In this document: in pieces, positions 1 to 8,581 of the stretch
How positions within the stretch are numbered: the stretch's first letter is position 1
Layout of the letters: each line of letters starts with the position of its first letter
DNA from: Mesorhizobium loti
GTDB taxonomy: Bacteria > Pseudomonadota > Alphaproteobacteria > Rhizobiales > Rhizobiaceae
Direction: 5' to 3'
Length of the DNA stretch: 64,000 nt
Assembly: GCF_001510895.1 (NCBI RefSeq)
Contig: NZ_LPWA01000142.1
Span: forward strand, 124,001-188,000
Program-made: the position numbers and the translations under genes
The notes under the pieces: model-generated
Told to the model about the DNA's origin: nothing
Seen by the model: the letters and a program-made list of their open reading frames with translations, nothing else
Database searches by the model: none

Positions 1-1
1 G

Positions 2-178
2 ATCACCGGTCTCAAGGTCGCGGATGATCCTTACTGCTACGAGACGCGTCGCGAGGCACGCCGGCGCATCCAGGCCGCCTATGCCGAATACGAGGCCAGG
101 CAAAATGCCTTCGATGCCCGCGAGCACCGCGACGGCGGCCATGTCGAGCATCTGGTCGCGGCGTTGATGAAGCCTTAG
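2..178 (+). CDS. C-terminal end of an unidentified protein (5' end outside window)
   Basis: An open frame enters from the left edge and runs 58 codons to a TAG at 176-178. The visible peptide is charged and Arg/Ala-rich, with a helical look (ETRREARRRIQAAYAEYEAR). Codon use is typical of the surrounding genes. No family can be recognised from this tail, and the frame call rests only on uninterrupted reading and composition. Confidence 0.45.
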   Translation: MTGLKVADDPYCYETRREARRRIQAAYAEYEARQNAFDAREHRDGGHVEHLVAALMKP

Positions 179-231
179 CGGCGCGATGCAGGACTGTTGA
201 TGCTGGCAGGACAGCGCGAAGGATCGCTACG

Positions 232-1278
232 TCAACCCGGAGTCTTACCGAGGCGGACAAGAGAGGCCAGCGCCGTCTCATGCTCCTCCTTGGGCTCTCT
301 GTCGTCGGGCCGCAGCGAGAACTCGACCAGCACCGGCAGATGATCCGAGCCGGTGTCCTCCAGCCGCGTCGCCGAACGGATCGTCACCGCGCCCTTGCTG
401 AACACCTGGTCGATCGGCAGGCCGGCGAAGCGCCGCAGAAAGTCGGGCAGCGTCCTGTGCATCCAGGTCGGCCCGACCGACGGCATCACGGTCAGCTTGC
501 CGGTCGAAGCGACGCGACGCACCGCAGCGCTCCACGGCACGGCGTTGCAGTCGCCGGCCATGATGGCGGTCTCGCCGAGCGCGGCAAGCGGCTCCGCCAG
601 CTCGCCGATCTGCCAGTACTGCTCACGCGGCCAGGGCCAGCTCAGATGGATCGCAGCGACATCGACGCCGGTGCCGCCGAAATCGATGGTGGCGGTCGCC
701 ATCGCGCCGCGCGGCTCGCAATGCGGCGCGGTGCCGGCGGCAAAGGGCCGCCGCGACAGCAGCGCGACGCCGAAAACGCCGTTGGGATAAGGGCACAGGA
801 TCCGGTACGGATAGGCGCTGGTGATATAGCCGAGCTCGGTCGTCCACATCCCCGTCACCTCGTCGAGGGTGATCACGTCGGGATTGGTCCGGCCGATCAG
901 CGACAGCACCTTCTTTGGTGTCGGATTGTCGAAGCGAAGGTTCATCTGCAGCAGGGTATAGACGATGCGGTCGGCGGGTTTGGCAATCGCTTGCTGCGGC
1001 CACAGCCTTGGCAGCGCGCTTACCGTCGTGGCGAAGCAGGCGATGGCGAAGAGCAGCACCGCTGCCGCCTGCAGCCGGTAGGAGCTGCCAAGCAGCGACA
1101 GCGCCAGCAGCGCCGTAAGCACGCTCAGATGAATGCGGAAATGCGAGAAGGAATCGAGCGCCGGATGCAGCGCGCCGAGGAACCCGGCCAGCAGCGCGGC
1201 CGAGAGTGCCATCATCGCCAGGAATGCCACCCCAGCCGTCATGTTCGAGCGCGCGCCGCCTGTTGTCATCTCGGTCAT
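232..1278 (-). CDS. Membrane-anchored endonuclease/exonuclease/phosphatase family protein
   Basis: A 348-residue protein. Three hydrophobic segments lie in the first 90 residues (about 13-38, 50-65 and 70-90), followed by an EEP (DNase I-like) domain. Family signatures are visible in order: QMNLRFDN (about 111-118), the metal-binding Glu in VITLDEV (about 140), GDCNAVPW (about 240) and SDHLPV near the C-terminus. The catalytic domain is therefore probably outside the cytoplasmic membrane. The family cleaves phosphodiesters in nucleic acids, phospholipids or inositol phosphates, and the substrate cannot be told here. ATG at 1278 is preferred over an upstream in-frame TTG (1314). Confidence 0.8.
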   Translation of the reverse strand: MTEMTTGGARSNMTAGVAFLAMMALSAALLAGFLGALHPALDSFSHFRIHLSVLTALLALSLLGSSYRLQAAAVLLFAIACFATTVSALPRLWPQQAIAKPADRIVYTLLQMNLRFDNPTPKKVLSLIGRTNPDVITLDEVTGMWTTELGYITSAYPYRILCPYPNGVFGVALLSRRPFAAGTAPHCEPRGAMATATIDFGGTGVDVAAIHLSWPWPREQYWQIGELAEPLAALGETAIMAGDCNAVPWSAAVRRVASTGKLTVMPSVGPTWMHRTLPDFLRRFAGLPIDQVFSKGAVTIRSATRLEDTGSDHLPVLVEFSLRPDDREPKEEHETALASLVRLGKTPG

Positions 1279-1389
1279 GGCCTGCCGAATGCCGATGGCA
1301 TCTGTCTGGAGCAAGACAAGACCTCATCTCGCTCTACCTGCTTATCGGCCAAATTGCGGCCCGAGCAAGACGACGAATTGCCCCGTTGA

Positions 1390-1451
1390 AGCAATTCCAG
1401 GAAAAGTGCGTAGCGGTTTTCCGTCCGGAATTGCGCAAAAACAGATAGAGC
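1390..1451. repeat. Short palindromic intergenic repeat, family A copy 1
   Basis: An imperfect palindrome of about 60 bp with outer arms GCAATTCC and GGAATTGC and an inner GGAAAA/TTTTCC pair. A near-identical copy lies at 26875-26930. It sits between two genes transcribed leftwards. This fits the class of dispersed intergenic palindromes common in rhizobia. A role as a transcript-end hairpin is only a guess. Confidence 0.75.
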
Positions 1452-1462
1452 TGCGCCGGTCG

Positions 1463-2965
1463 CTACTGGAAGGCCGTTTCTGAAAAACTCCTCAGCTTGC
1501 GCGAATGCAGCCGCTCCATCGGCATTTCAGCCAGCTTCTCCATCGCCCTGATACCGATGGTGAGGTGCTGCGCCACCTGGCGTTTGTAGAACTCGGTCGC
1601 CATGCCGGGCAGCTTCAACTCGCCATGCAGCGGCTTGTCGGAGACGCAGAGCAGCGTGCCGTAGGGCACGCGGAAGCGGAAGCCGTTGGCGGCGATCGTC
1701 GCCGATTCCATGTCGAGCGCGATCGCACGCGACTGCGACAGGCGCTGCACCGGTCCGCGCTGGTCGCGCAGTTCCCAGTTGCGGTTGTCGATGGTGGCGA
1801 CGGTGCCGGTGCGCATGATGCGCTTGAGGTCGTAGCCGGACAGCCCTGTCACTTCGGCCACCGCTTCCTGCAGCGCCACCTGGATCTCGGCAAGCGGCGG
1901 GATCGGCACCCAGACCGGCAAATCGTCGTCAAGCACATGGTCCTCACGCACATAGGCATGCGCCAGGACATAGTCGCCCAGCGCCTGCGTGTTGCGCAGG
2001 CCGGCGCAGTGGCCGAGCATCACCCAGGCATGCGGCCGCAGCACCGCGATATGGTCGGTGATGGTCTTGGCGTTGGACGGGCCGATGCCGATATTGACCA
2101 TGGTGATGCCGCCATGGCCCGGCTTCTTCAGGTGGTAGGCTGGCATCTGCGGCAGGCGTTGCGGCGGTGTGCCTTCGGTCGCGGCTCCGGCCCCGGCCTT
2201 TGTCACCAGATTGCCCGGCTCGACGAATTCGGTATAGCCGCCACCGCCTTTCTCCATCAGGTCGCGGGCGCGGGCGACGAACTCGTCGATGTAGAACTGG
2301 TAGTTGGTGAACAGCACGAAGTTCTGGAAATGCTGCGGGCTGGTCGCCGTGTAATGCGTCATGCGGTGCAGCGAATAGTCGATACGTTGCGCGGTGAACG
2401 GCGCCAGCGGCCTTGGCTCGCCGAACGCCACCTCGAAGGTGCCGTTGGCGATCTGGTCGTCGGTGCCGTCGAGATCCGGCACGTCGAACAGGTCGCGGAT
2501 CGGCCGCTTGATGCGCTCGGCGGCCGTGCCGTCGACATAGGTACCCTCCAGGAAGGCGAAATGCAGCGGGATCGGCGTTGTCGATTCCGACACCGTCACC
2601 TGCACGCCGTGATTGCGCATGATGAGCCGAAGCTGCTCGACGAGATAGTTCTCGAACAGCTGCGGCTGGGTGATGGTGGTGGCAAAATGCCCGGGCGTCG
2701 GCATATGGCCGTAGGCCTGGCGCGAGTCGATCTGGGTGAACGAGGTCGTGGTGACGCCTATCTGCGGATAGAAGGCCCGGTAGCGCTTGCTCTCGTCGCC
2801 GCCGGCGGCGAGCTTGGCGAAGGAATCGCGCAGGAACTTGGTGTTGCGGTCATAGAGCATCTGCAACGCCGCGACCGCCTTCTTGGCGTCGTCGAAGCTC
2901 TGCCTGCCGAAAGGTTCCGGCATGACGACCGATTCGATGGCTTGGGGGTAGATTCGCTTTTCCAT
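1463..2965 (-). CDS. amn: AMP nucleosidase
   Basis: 500 residues, close to the usual 480-500 of bacterial Amn. The enzyme hydrolyses AMP to adenine and ribose 5-phosphate and so regulates the cytoplasmic AMP pool. The N-terminal half is the Amn-specific domain. The C-terminal half is a nucleoside-phosphorylase-like fold, with ITMVNIGIGPSNAKTITDH and the active-site region ALDMESATIAANGFRFRVP. ATG at 2965 has only a weak ribosome site. It appears to be a single-gene unit between intergenic repeats. Confidence 0.95.
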   Translation of the reverse strand: MEKRIYPQAIESVVMPEPFGRQSFDDAKKAVAALQMLYDRNTKFLRDSFAKLAAGGDESKRYRAFYPQIGVTTTSFTQIDSRQAYGHMPTPGHFATTITQPQLFENYLVEQLRLIMRNHGVQVTVSESTTPIPLHFAFLEGTYVDGTAAERIKRPIRDLFDVPDLDGTDDQIANGTFEVAFGEPRPLAPFTAQRIDYSLHRMTHYTATSPQHFQNFVLFTNYQFYIDEFVARARDLMEKGGGGYTEFVEPGNLVTKAGAGAATEGTPPQRLPQMPAYHLKKPGHGGITMVNIGIGPSNAKTITDHIAVLRPHAWVMLGHCAGLRNTQALGDYVLAHAYVREDHVLDDDLPVWVPIPPLAEIQVALQEAVAEVTGLSGYDLKRIMRTGTVATIDNRNWELRDQRGPVQRLSQSRAIALDMESATIAANGFRFRVPYGTLLCVSDKPLHGELKLPGMATEFYKRQVAQHLTIGIRAMEKLAEMPMERLHSRKLRSFSETAFQ

Positions 2966-3051
2966 GGCCCAATATAGGGATTTGGAAGAGCGCTTGGGAG
3001 GGGGAGGCGGGCGCGAACCTTCCCCTGCGGCGAAATTTTTCTTCGACCGTG

Positions 3052-3246
3052 TCAGCCGCGCTGCAAGCTAACGAGCAGCACAAATCCGATGCCTGCCTTC
3101 TTCGGTGTCGGCGCCTCGATGATCGAGCCGGTGTTGGCGCGCATCATCGGCACCGCCAGGACCGGGGCGGCAAGCAGCATCAGGATGAGCACCGCCCGCG
3201 GCAGGAGCCGAAGGGTCTTGAGGGCGGTGGCGGCGACGCGGTTCAT
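3052..3246 (-). CDS. Small membrane or exported protein, 64 aa
   Basis: A 64-residue peptide with a basic N-terminus and a strong hydrophobic stretch (LPRAVLILMLLAAPVLAVP, about 15-33), which could be a signal peptide or membrane anchor. A second weakly hydrophobic patch lies near the C-terminus. It begins 32 bp after another small membrane ORF on the same strand, so the two may be co-transcribed. No family is recognised. Confidence 0.5.
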   Translation of the reverse strand: MNRVAATALKTLRLLPRAVLILMLLAAPVLAVPMMRANTGSIIEAPTPKKAGIGFVLLVSLQRG

Positions 3247-3278
3247 GGTGGTGGTTCCCGTTTCGGATATTGGTCGTT

Positions 3279-3431
3279 TCAGCGGTCGAAATGGTTCATG
3301 CAGTCCAGCCGGCAGGTGTCGGCCATTCCCCGCGAGCGGGCGGGACGGCCGGCCTCAGTCACCAGCATGGCGAAGACCATGCCGAACAGGCTCATCAGCA
3401 GGCAGACGATGGTGAAGCGGCGGACAAGCAT
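3279..3431 (-). CDS. Small single-pass membrane protein, 50 aa
   Basis: Read directly from the minus strand: a 50-codon frame beginning MLVRRFTIVCLLMSLFGMVF and ending MNHFDR. One hydrophobic segment (about 6-24) follows a basic start. A good ribosome site (AGGAGAGA) lies 5-12 nt upstream of the ATG, the main argument that it is real. The C-terminal part carries two Cys residues (DTCRLDC). Function unknown. Confidence 0.5.
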   Translation of the reverse strand: MLVRRFTIVCLLMSLFGMVFAMLVTEAGRPARSRGMADTCRLDCMNHFDR

Positions 3432-3573
3432 TTCTCTCTCCTTCAATGGTGAGGAGAATGCCCGAATGCCTCTGAACCGGTTCTGAGACCGGTATTCATC
3501 TACCGTTCAAATTGATTGATAAGGCCGGACGCTGGGACCTGCTGTGCCCGACAGACGCGCTCCGAAACAGAGC

Positions 3574-3607
3574 TCAAAAAACAAACGGGGCCGCGAAGGC
3601 CCCGTTT
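3574..3607 (-). terminator. Rho-independent terminator of the DUF2147-like gene
   Basis: A perfect 10-bp stem (3583-3592 with 3598-3607) and a 5-nt loop. On the minus strand it is followed by a T-rich run (TTTGTTTTTTG). It lies 23 bp beyond the stop of the leftward gene at 3630-3971. Confidence 0.88.
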
Positions 3608-3629
3608 CATGTCGTCATCTGAACGGCGA

Positions 3630-3971
3630 TCAGAGCTTGTGCCAGGTCTGGCTCTTGCAGATCAGCCCGCCCAGCACGCAACCGCTCATCTTGAGCGAGG
3701 CGCCGGAAAGCGTCGCCTTGCCGGAATAGGTCTTGTCGGTTTCCGGGTCTGTTATGGTGCCGGTGTACTTGTTGTCGCCGGCTGCCTTGAATGAGCCGAT
3801 CGTCTTGCCGGCATATTTGCCGGACTTCAGCGTGATCGAGAACGAGCCGCTGCCGGCGATCGCCGCCGTCGAGCCGGCCTGCGTCTTCCAATTGCCCTCG
3901 ATCGGGTCGGCCCATGCGGCGCTGGCCACGATCAGGGTGGCCGCCAGGGCCAGGCTCACTTTTCGAAACAT
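3630..3971 (-). CDS. DUF2147-like periplasmic protein
   Basis: 113 residues with a clear signal peptide (1-21, ending SAAWA before DPIEGNWKT). The mature part is a small beta-rich domain with Gly/Thr/Ser repeats (GKYAGKTIGSF, DKTYSGKATLSG) and two Cys near the end (GCVLGGLIC), as in short rhizobial DUF2147-type proteins. Function unknown. GGAGGAGG lies just upstream of the ATG, and a strong terminator follows, so it is a single-gene unit. Confidence 0.75.
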   Translation of the reverse strand: MFRKVSLALAATLIVASAAWADPIEGNWKTQAGSTAAIAGSGSFSITLKSGKYAGKTIGSFKAAGDNKYTGTITDPETDKTYSGKATLSGASLKMSGCVLGGLICKSQTWHKL

Positions 3972-4409
3972 ATCCGTCCTCCTCCCTACAGGTTCCGGCG
4001 GGGCTCGCTCCGCCTCTCCGTCCCTTACGCAAACGTAAAGCTAATCCAGCTCCCGCCAAAACGAAAGCGGTGCCGTGGCGGAAGGTTGCAAGGATTTTGG
4101 CCGCGCGGGTCACTGAAAATGAACGGATGGAGAAAAGCCCTTCGGCTTCCGTGGTTAGCGAAGTCTTGATTCCGCGTCGCGAAATTTTCGTCGAATTTAG
4201 CGCAAATCGGCTGAATTGCACCATTCCTATGCTTAACAGTTTCTCGCGTTTACCTCTTGTTTTAGCTTTGTTTTCTTCAAATTAAGCACGCCATTTAACG
4301 ACGGATTCAAGGCGAGCCGTCATCCTCGAAAGCGTCGAAAGAGCGGCCCGCCCCAAGGGAAATCAAGGGACAGAAGGAGGCAGCTCTCGGGAGCAGACAG
4401 GGGATTGAA
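3972..4409. other. Intergenic region between divergent small genes
   Basis: 438 bp with no convincing gene. The stretch 4200-4290 is noticeably AT-rich compared with the rest of the window and probably carries the promoter of the gene at 4410. No operator or RNA structure could be assigned. Confidence 0.5.
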
Positions 4410-4676
4410 ATGGCACGTTTTGAAATGCTTGAAGCCGGCTTCGGCGCCATGGGGGCAACTGCCCAGGCCGACATTCTTTTCGAACTGGGCATGATGTATG
4501 CGACCGGCCGCGATTGCGAGACCGACGTCGTTGCCGCCCACAAATGGTTCAACATCGCCGCGATCAAGGGTTCGTCCCGCGCCGCGGAGCTGCGCTCGGA
4601 ACTCTCGGCCACGATGTCGAAGGCTGACATCGCCAAGGCGCTGCGTGAAGCGCGCGAATGGATGACGATGCACTGA
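4410..4676 (+). CDS. Small Sel1-repeat protein
   Basis: 88 residues with one Sel1-like unit (about 20-55: ILFELGMMYATGRDCETDV, then AAHKWFNIAAIKGS) and a helical, charged C-terminal tail. Sel1 repeats are TPR-like helical pairs used in protein-protein contact, so an adaptor role is likely but the partner is unknown. The upstream ribosome site is modest (AGGGGATT). It is monocistronic, with more than 450 bp to the next gene. Confidence 0.75.
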   Translation: MARFEMLEAGFGAMGATAQADILFELGMMYATGRDCETDVVAAHKWFNIAAIKGSSRAAELRSELSATMSKADIAKALREAREWMTMH

Positions 4677-4786
4677 TCTTGCGGGCCTGACGTCCGAAAG
4701 TCTTCAGGGGACAAGGCCGCGGCAAGACGGCCGGTGAACAAGACCAAGAACGCGGCAGGCGGACATGCCAAAGTTGCGCACCAGAC

Positions 4787-4848
4787 CATGATCCCGAACC
4801 GAAGGTCCACGCAGTAAAAAGTGGAATCCGGTTTCGGGTAAGATCATG
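4787..4848. repeat. Intergenic palindromic repeat, family B
   Basis: A palindromic unit bounded by CATGATC and GATCATG, with an inner CCGAAACC-type arm pair. Related units lie at 16919-16960 and 32040-32082. It is part of the 456-bp gene-free stretch 4677-5132. Confidence 0.7.
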
Positions 4849-4904
4849 GTCCAACAAGGAACAGGGAAGCGAGCGGTTCGGGTGCCGGGGCGCCGGGGAA
4901 GCTC

Positions 4905-4957
4905 GAATGCGAAAAGCCGCGACCGGCCGGGACAAGGCCGGCGCGGCTTTCGCATTC
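4905..4957. other. Long perfect-arm hairpin upstream of the binding-protein gene
   Basis: An inverted repeat with arms of about 23 bp and one or two mismatches: 4905-4928 pairs with about 4936-4957, with GAATGCGAAAAGCCGCG at the left and CGCGGCTTTCGCATTC at the right. Only a short T run follows, so it could be a terminator, a leader structure for the gene at 5133, or another dispersed palindrome. Apart from this and the family B repeat, 4677-5132 shows no gene. Confidence 0.6.
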
Positions 4958-5132
4958 TTTCGGTCCTCCCGGCGCCATTTTCATAGCGGCTTGGCCCAAG
5001 CAATCTCCGCCAAAATGAACCAAATCCAGATGCGTTGTCCTCTCGACAGTTCCGGCGAAGGGTGAAATTGTCCCGGCTCTGTGGAATAAGCGCGGCTGGG
5101 CGGCCGCGCGCAAGTGGAGGAGTTCTATTGTC

Positions 5133-6254
5133 ATGAAAAGATTGGGTATTTTGAGCGCGGCCGCATTGGGCCTGATGATGAGCGCATCGGTTGCTTTCGC
5201 CGACGACATTACCATTTCGGTAGTCGGCCCGATGACCGGTCAGCTGGCCACCATCGGCGACCAGTTCAAGCAGGGCGCGCAGGCCGCCGCCGACGCCATC
5301 AACGCGGCGGGCGGTGTCAACGGCTCCCAGATCAAGCTCGACATCGAGGACGACCAGTGCGATCCGAAGCAGGCGGTGTCGGTCGCCAACCGCATCGTTG
5401 CCAACGGCGTCAAGTTCGTCGACGGCCATGCCTGCTCGGGCTCGAGCATTCCGGCCTCGGCGGTCTACGCTGAAGCCGGCACGCTGATGATGACGCCGGC
5501 CTCGTCCAACCCGGTGCTGACCGACGCGGCGGCGAAGTCCGGCTGGCCGACGATCATGCGCCTCTACACGCGTGACGACGCGCAAGGCGCTTTCATCGGT
5601 CCGTGGATCGCCAAGAAGTACGCCGGCAAGAATATCGTCATCCTGCACGACAAGAGCGCCTACGGTCAGGGCGTTGCCGATGCCGTGAAGGCGACGATGA
5701 ATGCCGGCGGCCTCAAGGAGGTCGACTATGAAGGCATCAATGCCGGCGAGAAGGACTATTCGGCTTTGGTCACCAAGCTGAAGGAGCTCAAGGCCGACGT
5801 GGTCTATTTCGGCGGCTATCATCCGGAGGCGGGCCTGATCCTGCGCCAGGCGGCCGAGCAGAACGTCAAGTTCCAGCTGATCATGCCGGACTCGATCGCC
5901 TCGCCGGAATTCTGGCAGGTCGCCGGCCCGGCCGGTGAAGGCACCATGTTCGTCTTCCCGTCGGACCCGCAGTCGAAGCCTGAAGCGAAGGACGCCGTCG
6001 CCAAGATCAAAGCCGGCGGCTTCACCCCGGAAGGCTTCACGCTGTTCTCCTATGCCGTGATCCAGGCGGTTGCCGAAGGCGTCAAGCGCGCCGGCAGCGA
6101 CGATCCGGCCAAGGTCGCCGAGGCGCTGAAGGACGGCAAGCCGATCAGCACCGTGGTCGGCGATGTCATCTTCGACGAGAAGGGCGATCTGAAGAACGCC
6201 AGCTACGACATCAACCAGTGGCACGACGGCAAATACGCGCCGATCAAGCCGTGA
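5133..6254 (+). CDS. Branched-chain amino acid ABC transporter substrate-binding protein
   Basis: 373 residues. A signal peptide (1-23, cut before DDITISVVGP) precedes a LivJ/LivK-type periplasmic binding domain: GPMTGQLATIGDQFKQGA near the start, the Cys pair DDQC...GHAC, and NIVILHDKSAYGQGVAD mid-protein. It captures leucine, isoleucine, valine or related amino acids for an importer. No permease or ATPase genes are adjacent, so it either serves a system elsewhere or is a solitary paralogue. GGAGGAG lies 13-19 nt upstream of the ATG. It converges on the leucine-degradation operon. Confidence 0.93.
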   Translation: MKRLGILSAAALGLMMSASVAFADDITISVVGPMTGQLATIGDQFKQGAQAAADAINAAGGVNGSQIKLDIEDDQCDPKQAVSVANRIVANGVKFVDGHACSGSSIPASAVYAEAGTLMMTPASSNPVLTDAAAKSGWPTIMRLYTRDDAQGAFIGPWIAKKYAGKNIVILHDKSAYGQGVADAVKATMNAGGLKEVDYEGINAGEKDYSALVTKLKELKADVVYFGGYHPEAGLILRQAAEQNVKFQLIMPDSIASPEFWQVAGPAGEGTMFVFPSDPQSKPEAKDAVAKIKAGGFTPEGFTLFSYAVIQAVAEGVKRAGSDDPAKVAEALKDGKPISTVVGDVIFDEKGDLKNASYDINQWHDGKYAPIKP

Positions 6255-6275
6255 TCGGTTCTGTCGGATAGGTGG

Positions 6276-6309
6276 AAATGGCCGGGCTTGCCCGGCCATT
6301 TTCGTTTAG
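6276..6309. terminator. Shared bidirectional terminator
   Basis: A 12-bp perfect stem (6276-6287 with 6290-6301) followed on the plus strand by TTTTCGTTT, with T-rich sequence also on the minus strand side. It lies between the convergent binding-protein gene and mccA and overlaps the last bases of mccA. It can serve both. Confidence 0.8.
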
Positions 6310-8267
6310 CCCTGGCCGTCCTCGAACCGCACCAGCACCGTGCCGTCGCTCACCTGCGCGCCTTCAGTCGCGATCTCGGCGATCACCCCGTCATGCGGGG
6401 CGGCGATGGTGTGCTCCATCTTCATCGCCTCGAGGATCAAGAGCGGCTGGCCCTTGATCACGGCATCGCCCACCGCCGCGCGCACCAGCTTGACCAGCCC
6501 CGGCATCGGCGCGCGCAGGCTCCCCGTGGCCGCCGCTGCCTCATCCGCCTTGGCGAGCGGATCGGGCACCGCGAAAGTGTAGCCGACCGCGCCCTCGAAC
6601 ACGGTGACATGGCCGGGCCAGCGGGCGGTGCGCGGCAAGGTCCTGAGATCATGCGAGTTGATCGCGTCGTGCGGCGCTTCCAGCGCCACCTGGAAGCGGC
6701 CGTCGGGCCGTGCCGAGACCCGCGCCAATATGTTCTCCTCGCCGAAACGCAGGCGGACGCGGCGCGCCAGCGTGTGGAAATGCGCATAACCCGCGAGCGA
6801 GGACCACGGATCGGCGGCCGCGCCCGGCGCGCCGGCGTCGGTCGCCGCCAGCGCCGCCGCGGCGATGTCCTCATCGCTTGGCGCGGCAATGGCGACCAGA
6901 GCGTCCTGATGCCGGCCGATCAGGCCAGTGTCGACATCGCCCGCCGCGAAATCGGCATCGGCAGCGAGTGCCGCAAGGAAGGCGGTGTTGACCGTCGAGC
7001 CGGCAACTTCCGTGCGGGCGAGAGCGTCCTGCAGCGCGCCAAGCGCCGCGGCCCTGTCCTTGGCGTGCACCACCAGCTTGGCGATCATCGGATCGTAGAA
7101 GGGAGAGATCGCATCGCCGGCCCTCACGCCAGTCTCGATGCGCACGGCGGCGCCTTGGGGCGCTGCGTCGGGGAATTGGAGATGATGCAGCGTGCCGGTC
7201 GCCGGCAAAAATCCTTTCGATGCGTCTTCGGCATAGATGCGCGCCTCGAAGGCGTGGCCGGCGAGTGCGATCTCGTTCTGGGTCTTCGGCAGTTTTTCGC
7301 CGGAAGCGACACGCAACTGCCACTCGACCAAGTCCACGCCGGTGACCATCTCGGTGACGGGGTGCTCGACCTGCAGCCGCGTGTTCATCTCCATGAACCA
7401 GAAGCGGTCGGCCTTGAGCCCCTCGGAAGCATCGACGATGAATTCGATCGTGCCGGCGCCTGAATAATTGATAGCCTTGGCGGCCTTCACCGCCGCTTCC
7501 GTCATCGCCTTGCGCAGCGCCGGCGTCATGCCGGGGGCGGGCGCTTCCTCGATCACCTTCTGATGGCGGCGTTGCGCCGAGCAGTCGCGTTCGAACAGAT
7601 GCACGGCATTGCCGAAATTGTCGCCAAAAACCTGCACCTCGATGTGCCGCGGCTTGTCGACATATTTCTCCACCAGCACGCGGTCGTCGCCGAAGGCGGC
7701 CTTGGCCTCGCGCCGCGCTCCGGATAGCGCTTCGGAAAAATCGTCCGGATGGTCGACGCGCCGCATGCCCTTGCCACCGCCGCCGGCGCGCGCCTTGATC
7801 AGAACCGGATAGCCGATCTCGCGCGCCTTGGAGGCAAGCAGCACGATTTCCTGCGCTTCGCCGTGATATCCGGGCACTACCGGCACGCCGGCCTTTTCCA
7901 TCAGCCGCTTGGCCGCATCCTTCAGCCCCATGGCGCGGATCGAGGCGGCGGAAGGACCGATGAAGACGAGACCTGCCCCCGTCACCTGGTCGACGAAATC
8001 GGGGTTCTCCGACAGGAAGCCGTAGCCCGGATGGATCGCTTGCGCGCCTGTGGCGAGTGCCGCGGCAATGATCCTGTCGCCGCGCAGATAGCTTTCGCCG
8101 ACGGGTGAGGGGCCGATATGCACCGCCTCGTCGGCCATCTCGACATGCAAGGCGCGGGCGTCGGCGTCGGAATAGACGGCGACGGTGCGGACGCCCAGCT
8201 TGCGCGCGGTGCGGATGACGCGGCAGGCGATCTCGCCGCGATTGGCGATCAGGATCTTGCCGAACAT
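6306..8267 (-). CDS. mccA: Methylcrotonyl-CoA carboxylase alpha (biotin carboxylase/biotin carrier) subunit
   Basis: 653 residues. An N-terminal biotin carboxylase with ATP-grasp (FGKILIANRGEIACRVIRTA at the start, RAGGGGKGMR around 165, EMNTRLQVEHPVTE around 290) is followed by a C-terminal biotinyl domain with the attachment motif EAMKMEH (Lys about 616). It carboxylates biotin to feed the mccB carboxyltransferase in leucine catabolism (3-methylcrotonyl-CoA to 3-methylglutaconyl-CoA). Assignment to MCC rather than propionyl-CoA carboxylase rests on mccB and ivd in the same operon. GGAGG precedes the ATG. Confidence 0.93.
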   Translation of the reverse strand: MFGKILIANRGEIACRVIRTARKLGVRTVAVYSDADARALHVEMADEAVHIGPSPVGESYLRGDRIIAAALATGAQAIHPGYGFLSENPDFVDQVTGAGLVFIGPSAASIRAMGLKDAAKRLMEKAGVPVVPGYHGEAQEIVLLASKAREIGYPVLIKARAGGGGKGMRRVDHPDDFSEALSGARREAKAAFGDDRVLVEKYVDKPRHIEVQVFGDNFGNAVHLFERDCSAQRRHQKVIEEAPAPGMTPALRKAMTEAAVKAAKAINYSGAGTIEFIVDASEGLKADRFWFMEMNTRLQVEHPVTEMVTGVDLVEWQLRVASGEKLPKTQNEIALAGHAFEARIYAEDASKGFLPATGTLHHLQFPDAAPQGAAVRIETGVRAGDAISPFYDPMIAKLVVHAKDRAAALGALQDALARTEVAGSTVNTAFLAALAADADFAAGDVDTGLIGRHQDALVAIAAPSDEDIAAAALAATDAGAPGAAADPWSSLAGYAHFHTLARRVRLRFGEENILARVSARPDGRFQVALEAPHDAINSHDLRTLPRTARWPGHVTVFEGAVGYTFAVPDPLAKADEAAAATGSLRAPMPGLVKLVRAAVGDAVIKGQPLLILEAMKMEHTIAAPHDGVIAEIATEGAQVSDGTVLVRFEDGQG

Positions 8268-8314
8268 GGAGCCTCCGCAGCCACAGCTTGCTTCGCGTTA
8301 AGGAGGTATTCCTT

Positions 8315-8489
8315 CGCGCCCCTCTCTGTCCTGCCGGACATCTCCCCCACGAGGGGGGAGATTGGCAGCTTCGGCGAAAGTGCCCTTCCTGCTACGCTGG
8401 CGATTGGCGAAAGCGGCGGCGACGTCCGATCTCCCCCCAAGTGGGGGAGATGTCCGGCAGGACAGGAGGGGGGCGCTGTCCCGCCAGCG
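8315..8489. repeat. RIME-like inverted repeat pair
   Basis: Two near-identical units of about 50 bp in inverted orientation (8315-8364 and 8428-8489) around a spacer of about 60 bp. Each has a CTCCCCC/GGGGGAG hairpin and a TGCCGGACA-type arm. The same unit recurs at 13373-13432 and as a pair at 23001-23170. This matches the Rhizobium-specific intergenic mosaic element (RIME) type. It fills most of the 314-bp gap between mccA and the macrodomain gene, where no gene is seen. Confidence 0.8.
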
Positions 8490-8519
8490 TGTCCGGCCAA
8501 GCATTCGTCCAACATCATG

Positions 8520-8550
<31 letters not shown>

Positions 8551-8581
8551 GAAGTCGTCTCTTGAGCAGTCTTTTTGGTCA

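Noticed and set aside
280..1389. Long plus-strand open frame opposite the endonuclease/phosphatase gene
   Set aside because: Arg/His/Gln-rich product with no motif; it mirrors a convincing minus-strand protein in high-GC DNA.
1505..2977. 490-codon plus-strand frame
   Set aside because: Exactly antisense to AMP nucleosidase, low-complexity composition, no ribosome site.
4704..6299. 531-codon minus-strand frame
   Set aside because: Antisense to the branched-chain amino acid binding protein; no domain.
8315..8489. Possible CRISPR-like or insertion-sequence remnant
   Set aside because: Only two inverted units with one spacer and no transposase or regular array; better explained as a RIME-like mosaic also present elsewhere in the window.
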